NCBI RefSeq assembly: GCF_033115175.1
Contig: NC_084834.1
Span: 7,599,294 to 7,663,293, forward strand
Direction of reading: 5' to 3'
Source: Lepus europaeus
Lineage: Eukaryota; Chordata; Mammalia; Lagomorpha; Leporidae
DNA length: 64,000 nt
Positions 56,070-64,000 of the stretch are shown piece after piece (position 1 is the stretch's first letter; every line of letters begins with the position of its first letter). The translations under genes were made by a program, and so were the position numbers. The notes under the pieces are model-generated. The model did not search any database. It was not told the origin of the DNA and saw only the letters and a list, made by a program, of their open reading frames with translations.

Positions 56070-59000
56070 AAAATCGACACACAGTCTTGTTTATAATGCT
56101 TTTATGACCCTAGGCTTTCGGGAAGATGGACAAATACCCCATCACGGTGTACCAGTTTGTCCATGTTCTGCCCTTGTTGAACCCCACAGGTGTACCTCCC
56201 AGCTTTGACTTAGCTCTCAGGCACATGTGCCCTCCTCTGCACTGTCCACTGGCTGCTCCTCTCTCTTCCTCCCCTGTTTCGCATGCTGTTGCCCTGGGAT
56301 CAGTTGCAGATAACCCTTGTCCACTGGAATATTCCCTTCTCTTTGAATGTTGAGTTCTTATTGCATCACCCCCTGAAGCAAGTCATGCTGTTCTCACCTG
56401 CTTCCAGGATCTTATTCTTTGCCCCCATTTGTAATTTGGGTCAAGACTAACAAGAGGTAATGTGATCAATTGTTAAAGGAGTCTTTTCTGATAATTTTAA
56501 GCAACATGATAATTTTTCCATTACTTCAAGTTTTCTGTAATTACAGAGGAGATCTGAGCTCTTCCTCTCCTGGTTTCTCTAGATGCAAGAAGCTGATGTC
56601 AGTCCATCCTCTCTGGGAGAAACAGGAATGTGTGAGGATGCCTGGCCTGTGCTTGGGGGAAGAAAATGCACACAGGACAGTCAATGCTGTTACCAAGAAG
56701 AATCAGCAAGTGTGCTGTCCTACCACACAGGACTCGGGTTCTGCCTCCAGTGAGGCCACACGCTGGGAGACAAGCACAGAGGGAAGGGGGTCCCCCCATC
56801 GCTGTCACTCCAATCAGAGTTCTCAGGGTCAGCAGGGACTGCTCTGAGTCACTTGCACATCCCTCTCCTGTGGACCGGGAAATGGCAGAGTCTGGCTCAG
56901 CTCATCACAGCTCACGCATGTCAAGTCTTCCTGCACAGTGGAGTCAACCAGCAGAGACACAGCGTAGAGGCTGACGAACAAGGACACGAATTTAATTTAA
57001 GAGAGGGTCTGGGAATCACAGGAGGCGAAATGGGCTAGAGGATGGAAGCGCTTGTGAGCGGCAGGGGCCTCCCGTCTGTTCCAACAACAAGGAAACCGGC
57101 CCAGCTCTGGGGTCAGCCAGGCTACCAGTGACATCAGGAAAAGCAGGGCTGTGGTCCATGTGGCCCTCTCCCGCTCTCCACAGGGGAATGAGGTACCCAA
57201 GTGTGGTTCTCACTGTGTTCTTCTCCTCCTGCCTTACACACACACAGACACACATGGATGAATACATTCCCTTTAAGGCTTCGTACCTCAGCTTCTGCAG
57301 GAAAAGAGGCTGCATTTTGGTTAGAACGCTCAAGCCTCTTCCCAGGGGAACAATCCTAGTCTCTGTCGGGGGTGGACTGTAGTGGGACATGTGTGCCCTG
57401 GATGCGTAGACCCACAAAGGAGAAATGGGAGGGCCGATGCCCCCTCTCGAGCACAGGCAGGTTTGAGCATGCTCCAGCAGCTGTTCCCTAAGCCCACAGC
57501 ACACACACGCCGTGAGCAGGAGCTTCCAAACACATGTGTAAATCAACGGTACTGGTGGCTCCAATCTGAGCAGTAACAGCCTGACCGGGTGGACCACTGG
57601 GGTGCGATTCCTGAAGGGGACACTTGAGCTTTCTCCCTGCACGTGCACAGTGCTGTCCTGCACAGCTCCACCTCGCTTTGCTAGGTGAGCCCAAGCTGCC
57701 CTGTATCGGAGCAGGAGTATTTTCAGTCCCAGCATGGATGGTGCCGTCTTCCGTGACACCAACAGAGTTTTCCCTCCAGGGGTGTCCTGGGTGCTCTGAT
57801 GGGAGGTGGGATCACCAGGGCCTCCCATCACCACCTGTGACTGGGGGTGGGGGGGCAGCACAAGGCCTTTAACCAGAGGAATGGTGTTCTCTATGTGGTA
57901 TTCCAGTGTTCTGGTGAGGTGGGCCCCAGGTCAGAGGCTGGGTGTGGAGCTACCAATGTGTCCAAATTGGGGATGGTACTGGTGTTTTCCAACTCTATGA
58001 CTGTGCTAGAATGGAAGGTGGTGGAGGACAGGCGTCCTACCACATGCTTCCTGTCCCGGGTGTTGGCTCCCCTGCATGTGATGGATTTTTCTGTCTAGAT
58101 AGGCCTCAGAGGCACTCATAGGAAGTGGAAGCCCAAGGTGCTTCATGGGTATGGCGTCATGTCCTCCCACAGTCCCCCCTCCCTGAGGTCTGGGCAGGTG
58201 GCCCCAGGTGCATGTAAGGTGGCAAGTCCTCGAGTGTGTCCCAGCACAGGAACAGTGGTGGTGTTCACAAGTGGCTGTGCTATGGCCAAGTGAGTCCCAG
58301 GTGCTGGGGTGGGAGGTGGACATAGACATGTCTCCTAAGACATCTTTCATGGCAAAGACCTGGCCTCTCCAGAGGCGGGTGTTTCTGTCCACGTGTGTCC
58401 CAGGTGCTGGGGTGGGCAGCAGGGGCCCAGAGGTCTACAAGCATGGGATGGCCTGTGTTTCAGGTCACACAGAGGATCTGGAATGTGGTGAGCACAGGAA
58501 GTTGATTCCCTACACAGGAGGGATGACACCCGGCAGCAGCCATGCAGTGGTCAGGTGCATCCCAGGTTCCCCGACCCAGGGTGGCAGTGGAGTGGGACTG
58601 GGTGTCCCTGTCCCAAGGTGCACTGCTCTGGAACTGGAACTTGGAAGCACACTGAATCCCAGCCTCACAGGTCCAGAGGGCTGCTGGCCCCATAGCCACC
58701 CGTCACCCTGGTGGGAGGCCCCTGGGGGTCTCCAGGGAGTGCAGGGTGCAGAGGCTGGGCAGGCTGCCAGGCCACCTGGGCTGGAGACATGGCGGGCCCA
58801 CCTCCCGTCCGCTGGCCTCATGTCCTGCTGCACTGTGGAGAGGAAAGGTGGACTCTGACTGACGGAGGAGCCTGCACACTGTCTGGGACATAACGAGGGA
58901 GGAGAGTCGGGGGCAGCCAGAGGATTAGAGTCAGGGGTCTCACTGACATTGGACGTGGGAGGGATGTGCAGGGGCAGACAGATCTGGCCGGCATGGGTGG

Positions 59001-59300
59001 CAGCAGCCGCTGGGAGCCACGCAGCACCCAAGGGCCGGGTCAGGCAGTCTGCACTCTCTGCCCCAGCTGGGGAGAGGGAGGGGTGGGGAGAGAGGCACAG
59101 AGCCCACCCTGCCGCCTGCTTTATCCTCCAAGACTTCCATTTTACTGAGGGGGTCTCGGGGTTCCTGGGGCCCTGGGTGATGCTCTCCACGGTGCCCACG
59201 TCTCCTCCTATAGCAATGCAGGCCAGTCTGGGAGCTGGGGCCGCTCACCGCCATCTCAGAGCAGAACCTGGGGCGTGGTGCGGGCAGACAGCTGACTGCT
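56070..59300. other. GC-rich, repeat-poor region
   Basis: No SINE or L1 over about 3 kb. Long open frames occur, such as the 281-codon minus frame at 57016-57861, but lack domains. The phrase GTCCCAGGTGCTGGGGTGGG recurs at about 58291 and 58399, suggesting decayed tandem duplication. Confidence 0.45.
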
Positions 59301-60450
59301 GCCTCCGCGCATCTCCGTGTCCGCCCAGCAGGTCTTTGGCCCGCGGCTCCCTGAGTCCCGGGGCCCTGCTGGGGGCCTGGCACAGGGCTGTGGGCGCCCG
59401 GACAGCGCAGTCCTGAGCAGACGCTCAGCCGAGGCCCCGGGCCTGCTCACTCCAGGTCGTCGGAGGTCGGGGCGGCGCCTCCCCGGGAGGCAGCGGGTCG
59501 CCCTCGGCCCGGTGCTCCCCCAGGTCCAGGGTGGTGCTCCCCCAGGTCCAGGCCGGTGCTCCCCCAGGTCCAGGCCGGTGCTCCCCAGGTCCAGGCCGGT
59601 GCTCCCCCAGGCCCAGGCTGCTGCTCCCCCAGGTCCACGCCGGTGCTCGCCCGTGGCTGCGGCCGCGAGTCCTCTCCCGCTTCTCTTCCTCTCCAGCCGC
59701 CCTGGTCCTGGGGCGCCGGCTGGGCCCAGGCTCCTTCAGGCTGGGGCAGAGGAGGTGAGGGCGGGTTCGCACCTGTGGGCCCGAGCCGGGGGTGCGACGT
59801 CTGGCAGGTGCCCTAGAGCGCCCCCGCTTCTCCGTGCACCCGCAAGGGCCGGGAGCGGAGGGGCCCGCAGAGCGGCCTGGGGCGGGCCGGCGACAGCGGC
59901 CAGGATCACGGAGCCAGGGCCCCGGCCCGGGCTCCCGAGAGCGCAGAGCGCCCCGAGCCCGTGTGCGCGCCGCCCCGCAGAGCAGCTGCAGGGCCCGGCC
60001 CCTCCCGCTGCGCGCGGCGGCCACGTGGGGGCGCCCGCGAGCCGGCGCGAGCCGGGCTGGGCGGCAACGGCCTCCCCGGGCGCCCAGGGACGGCGGCGGC
60101 CATGGCCCGGGTGGCCCCTGGGGACGGAGCCGCCTGCGGCGCTGCGGGCTCCTGGCGCTCGGCCGGGACGCTCGGGGGCCCCGGGCCCGGGCGTCGTGGG
60201 CCGTGTCGGGCCCACGCAGGGCCGAGCGCGCTGCCCGCAGCGTCGGGGGCGCCCCGTGCAGGCCCCCCCCCCCCACCGGGCCGGCTCGCTGGCGGGGCGC
60301 GGGCGGGTGTGCGCTGGCCGGTGCGCCCGGAGCAGGTGCCTGCCCTGCTCTTAGGGCCGGGAGCCCTGGAGGTGGAGTATCAGTGTCTCACCAGAGATGT
60401 GAAATGGCCATACCCTTCCCGGTGCCCAGGACGGACCGGTAAGATCATGG
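59300..60450. promoter_or_regulatory. CpG island
   Basis: Very dense CpG across about 1.1 kb, with GC-box-like words and a CACGTG E-box (60022-60027). It is the strongest promoter-like segment in the window outside APELA. Open frames of 283 and 345 codons on opposite strands are expected in such stop-poor DNA. Confidence 0.7.
59511..59651 (+). repeat. 22-bp minisatellite in CpG island, about 6.5 units
   Basis: Units of GGTGCTCCCCCAGGTCCAGG plus CC start at 59511, 59533, 59555, 59577 (21 bp), 59598, 59620 and 59642 (partial). Because 22 is not a multiple of three, collagen-like PPGPG translations appear in all frames and are not protein evidence. Confidence 0.95.
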
Positions 60451-61420
60451 AGCCAGCAGGTTCTCCGAGCTCCCAAGGGCACACACTGCGGGGACCCCGG
60501 TGTGCGGTGTCTGTTTCAGAGCTGGGAGACGTGATCTGGGTAACACAAGGCAAGAGGGATGGTTAGTGTCGCTGTCCACGGTGGTTTCTCTGGAGGGAGC
60601 AGGCTCAGCTCACCGAAGGGGGCGAGCTGGCCATGGCGTGCTCAGCCAGGCTGCCTGGCTCTGACACTCGGGAGAATTTGCAGAGTGGAAAACCGTCCTC
60701 ACCTCAACCACCGAGAGGTTCCGGTCTTGGTTTTCACGAGGAAGGAGCTTATTCCACTCCCGCAGCCTCCTGCCTGTCTCTTTCCAAACTCTGTTAGAGG
60801 TTTGGACAGAATCAAGTAGAGAAGAAACACCGAGATAGCTGGTTGTTTAATGGATACATAGAGCATCTCATGGACTCACAAGGGCGTGCAGAATCGACTG
60901 TGATTCTGTCCAAATGCTGTTTTAGGACTGTACATTGGAGGGGAACTTCCAAGGTGCCAAGACAAGAGTCTACCCACCCGCTGGGCGGTGCAGTCCACAC
61001 ACCCCTGCGACGATCAGTTATACCCATTCCACAGAATCATCATCTTTAGACCTGGTAGGTGTCTGACGTAGACGGCACAATTTCCTGGATGCTTCTTCTT
61101 ACTCTGTGTTCCAATTTCAGACTTGCTAAGCTCACTTGCCTAGGATGGAAGAATTGCATTTTTTGTTTGTCTGTGTTTGGAACCCATGAAAGAACACGGG
61201 AGTGGGAAGGAGGAGATCTGGAGTACGTTCCCAATCCATCACAAAATAAGTATGTTCCCTTGGGAATGTCATAGATATTTAGACCCTTTTCCCCTTATTT
61301 ATATTTACAAAATTATCACAGGTGATTCCAAACATGAAGGGTCTCCAAAGTGTTGATCTGAACTTTGTGTTATGAAAACAATGTGTGGATAGCTAAGTAT
61401 TTTTACACCAAGTTATATTT
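60450..61420. other. Unique sequence downstream of CpG island
   Basis: No repeat or coding exon recognised. It would be intronic if the candidate exon is real. Confidence 0.45.
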
Positions 61421-61426
61421 AGCTGA

Positions 61427-61684
61427 TGCAGTAACTTATTTGAGAGGCAGGGTCTCACACACTGGTTCACGCCTCAAATTCCCATAATGGCTGTGTCTGT
61501 GTGAAGCCAATCCAGATCTCCCAGGAGGCTGGCATAAGCCCCGTTACCTTAACCATCCCGGCTGTTTCCCAGGGTTCTGCATTAGTAGGAACCTGGATTC
61601 AGGAGCTGGAGGCATCAAACCCAAGCAGTGTGACATTGATACTGGCTTCTTAGTGTACTAACCAGTGGACAATAATCCCAGTCC
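61427..61684 (-). mobile_element. CSINE, very old copy
   Basis: Faint: TTATTTGAGAGGCAGGGTCTC, then CACTGGTTCACGCCTCAAATTCCC, ending AATAATCCCAGTCC. Confidence 0.55.
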
Positions 61685-61716
61685 TGACATGTATATGTAG
61701 AAGTTTTCATTATTTG

Positions 61717-61963
61717 TTTCTTATTTATTTATTTAGAGAGAGATTTTCCATCTACTGATTCACCCCTCAAATGCCTGTAACAGCCAGGTTGAAGCCAGGA
61801 GCCTGAAACTCTATCTGGGTCTCCCACCTGGGTGCTACAGAACCAAGTACTGAGCTGTTTATCTGCAGGAAACGAGAACTGGAAATGAAACGAGGACTTG
61901 AACCCAGGCAATCCAGTACGGGATGTGGGTGTCCCCACAGGTGCACCGAATGCTTGCTCCTAC
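61717..61963 (-). mobile_element. CSINE, old copy
   Basis: TTATTTATTTAGAGAGAG at the left. GAACCCAGGCAATCCAGTACGGG near the head end. Confidence 0.7.
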
Positions 61964-62039
61964 ACTTAGCTCCACTTTCATGAGGTATTTTGTTGTTGTT
62001 GTTTTTTCCACCTCCTTGCGGTACCTGAATTCTGTGCAG

Positions 62040-62205
62040 TAATGGTTTGGACGTCGTTGGCGTTCTGACTGAAGACAGTGACACATGAACTGTGAGCTGT
62101 GCAGCTGCTCCCTAGCTGTACTTCTGGAGTGTCCTCCGTTTTCTAGAGGACGAGACGACAGAGACAGTGCAGGAATGGATGACTTCAGATCCAAAGTAGA
62201 TGAAG
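62040..62205 (+). other. Candidate exon of an unidentified gene
   Basis: A T-rich tract and GTGCAG acceptor (62039) precede it and GAAG|GTAAGA follows. An open frame from the ATG at 62085 (start MNCELCSC, end FRSKVDE) runs through the donor in phase 1. A donor-like GTAAGA at 60439 in the CpG island could be its first-exon partner. No protein family is recognised. It may be a chance pairing of splice signals. Confidence 0.25.
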
Positions 62206-62930
62206 GTAAGACCCGTGCTTTCCTCCAGTTCTTAGCTCACCTGGCTAACACTGAGGGATGAAGTGGGAGGCATATTGTGAGTGTGTTTTAAAGGAGAACA
62301 TTCCTGTAGGACCTCCAGCCAATAGCAGGAAGCACTGAATTCTGAAGAGTGTTCCCAGTTTTGTGAGGTTCACAACTCTATCTTCATGTCGAGCAAGTTG
62401 TCTAAGTGCCAGATAATCACCTGAACTTCTGCTGCTTCATAAACCAAAATTCTGCACTTCTAGAAGCTTCCCCCTTGATCTGAAATGAGTAACAGATAAG
62501 CTGTTTTCTAGACAGGCCAATCAGGCTGTGATATTTACAAATGAGAAATGGGCTCAGTGATTGGGTGGGGTTCAGTCCTCATCCTTAGGTGGTACTAGCG
62601 CCTGGCTAATGCCCTCTGTGCCCTCCTAAACGACAAAGTCCATGAGGACAGGAACTACCTCTATTCATCTCTTGGCATTGCTTTAATGTGTTATTTGCTG
62701 TGCAGTGGTTGGCTGTAAAAATGAGATGTGAAGGTATTAGCATTGTATACATGTATACATTGTATACATATCACTTGTCATCACCTCATACATGCACATT
62801 AATGATGGTGCCCGGAGTCCACCCTGCTCAGTTAGGCCAGTGCTTGACACCAGTTCTAATGATTTTCCACTGTTTTATACATTTCTTCCTTATAAATGAA
62901 ACAATATTTGTAATTGTACTCATTTATGGG
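62206..62930. other. Unique sequence
   Basis: Nothing recognised except short ATGTATACATTGTATACAT-like repeats near 62748-62770. Confidence 0.5.
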
Positions 62931-62934
62931 CTGC

Positions 62935-63026
62935 ATGATGACACTTCAGTACATGTATGAAGTGCATACTGATCAAATCACGATAACTAACATCTCCATT
63001 CCAAACAACTTTTTACTGTTTCTATT
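62935..63026 (-). mobile_element. Old L1 fragment (left part)
   Basis: The TGATCAAATCACGATAACTAACATCTCCATTCC block matches the mammalian L1 3' region in reverse. A SINE then interrupts it. Confidence 0.5.
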
Positions 63027-63300
63027 GGAAAGAAAGACATTGCTTCCGTCTGCTGATTGGCTCTGCAAATGCCGGCAGTGGCCAGGCTGGTCCCGTTGAA
63101 GCCAGGAGGCCGGAATGCAGTCCACTTTTCCGTGTGGTTACAGGGACCTGCACACTTAAGTCATCATCTGCTGCCTCCCATGGTATGCTTTCACAGGGAG
63201 ATGGATGGGAAGTGAAGTAGGCAGACCTCAAACCTGACACCCCACTGTGGGATGTGGGCCTCCCAAGTGCCAGCTTTGCCATTGTGACAAATCCCTGCCC
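63027..63300 (-). mobile_element. CSINE, old copy within L1
   Basis: GCTGATTGGCTCTGCAAATGCC to GCCATTGTGACAAATCCC interrupts the L1 fragment. Confidence 0.65.
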
Positions 63301-64000
63301 ATCCCCCCTTTGACATGACTTTTTGATGGGAGACTCAGAACTCCTTTCTTCTGTTTGTTCTTAAAATATATACTAGGTCATTGTGAACTGTTGTCAGCCC
63401 GTTGTGCCCTGTTACACACTAGGATCTTACTCCTTTGATCTAACTCTGATGTGGCACCTGTTCTCAAAACTCCCTTTATCCCCTTCTTATCCGTGTTCAC
63501 CTCTGTGTTCATATTAAGTTTTTTTTAAGCTCCCACATATGAGGGAGAATATGGAGTATTTGTCTTTCTGTTTGTCTTATTTCGTTTACCCTTTTGCTGC
63601 AATGACAGAATTTCTTTTATTTCAGTATACAAATAGTAGTAGTATCCCATTGTGTATATATACCATATTTTCTTTATTCATCCATCTGATGACAGACACC
63701 CAAGTCGTTCTGTATCTTGGTTCTTGTCAGCAGTGCTCTGTAGAGAGGATGAGAGTCACTGAGGTCTTCCAGGCAAGGCCAAGTCCCCTGCTAGGGAGCC
63801 AGGGTTGGAGCTGTGCTGTTCTGTGTTCTTCTCTCTACGCCAGACTCTGTTATTTTCAGTTCCTGGCACTCGATTACTGAAGTTTAGCCTCAGTGGATCT
63901 CCTGGAAGTGTGATGTTTCCCTTGTTATTCAGCTTTTTGGTTTTGTTTTTGCTGTTGTCTGTGTTGGAGGTGCGTGCAGGTCCTCTCCATTCAGTAATCT
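63301..64000 (-). mobile_element. Old L1 fragment (right part, runs off window)
   Basis: This continues the L1 after the SINE. Visible blocks are GAACTGTTGTCAGCCC, CTCCCACATATGAGGGAGAATATGGAGTATTTGTC and CTTTATTCATCCATCTGATGACAGACACC. No open reading frame from L1 survives. Confidence 0.6.

Noticed and set aside
57016-57861. 281-codon minus-strand open frame
   Set aside because: No domain, signal or family resemblance; it includes a translated CA repeat (CVCVCV) and the region is GC-rich, so length alone is weak evidence.
58510-59199. 229-codon minus and 216-codon + frames around 58.2-59.2 kb
   Set aside because: Overlapping frames on both strands with Pro/Ser-rich composition; no conserved motif.
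59317-60354. 345-codon + frame and 283-codon minus frame in the CpG island
   Set aside because: Both are Pro/Ala/Gly/Arg-rich products of stop-poor GC-rich DNA, overlap on opposite strands and partly translate a 22-bp repeat.

Overview
This window is mammalian nuclear DNA from a lagomorph, most likely a rabbit or hare. The diagnostic feature is close to fifty copies of the tRNA-derived lagomorph C-repeat SINE (CSINE). Its head carries a GGGGCCGGCGCTGTGGC-like start, its body carries a CATCCCATATGGG-like block, and it ends in a CT-rich stretch plus an (AAAT)n or A-rich tail. There are also 5'-truncated L1 copies that all share one G-rich 3' UTR, plus older MIR, L2 and MER5-like fossils. Gene density is very low, and almost every long open frame is a shadow of a SINE or of GC-rich DNA.

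The one gene recognised with confidence is APELA (ELABELA/Toddler), on the + strand. Coding exon 1 is 20180-20255 and carries the signal peptide and the start of the mature peptide. Coding exon 2 is 21630-21718 and carries the NCLQRRC and PLHSRVPFP motifs and the stop. Both have GT/AG boundaries in matching phase and together give a 54-residue preprohormone, the family length. A donor directly after the stop and a strong acceptor at 32071 indicate a non-coding third exon starting at 32072. The region upstream of the start codon holds a perfect POU octamer, a near-octamer, a CCAAT motif, a GC box and a G-run cluster.

Layout. 1-19700: intergenic repeats, including two young L1 3' ends with target-site duplications (TSDs), an RPS7 processed pseudogene (about 2721-3300, minus) and a 32-bp minisatellite (11101-11260). 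19700-34020: APELA promoter, exons, a 10.35-kb second intron with L2/MIR fossils and SINEs, and the 3' UTR region. 34020-56000: dense SINE/L1 territory with nested insertions, a probable solo LTR inside a SINE (35263-35691) and a small CpG-rich patch (45240-45660). 56000-62300: GC-rich, repeat-poor DNA leading into a CpG island (about 59300-60450) with a 22-bp minisatellite. A splice-donor-like site and a downstream exon-like segment (62040-62205) hint at an unidentified + strand gene. 62300-64000: old L1 interrupted by a SINE.

No tRNA, rRNA, CRISPR or bacterial-type system is visible. All family assignments come from reading the sequence and remembering consensus sequences; no search was run.
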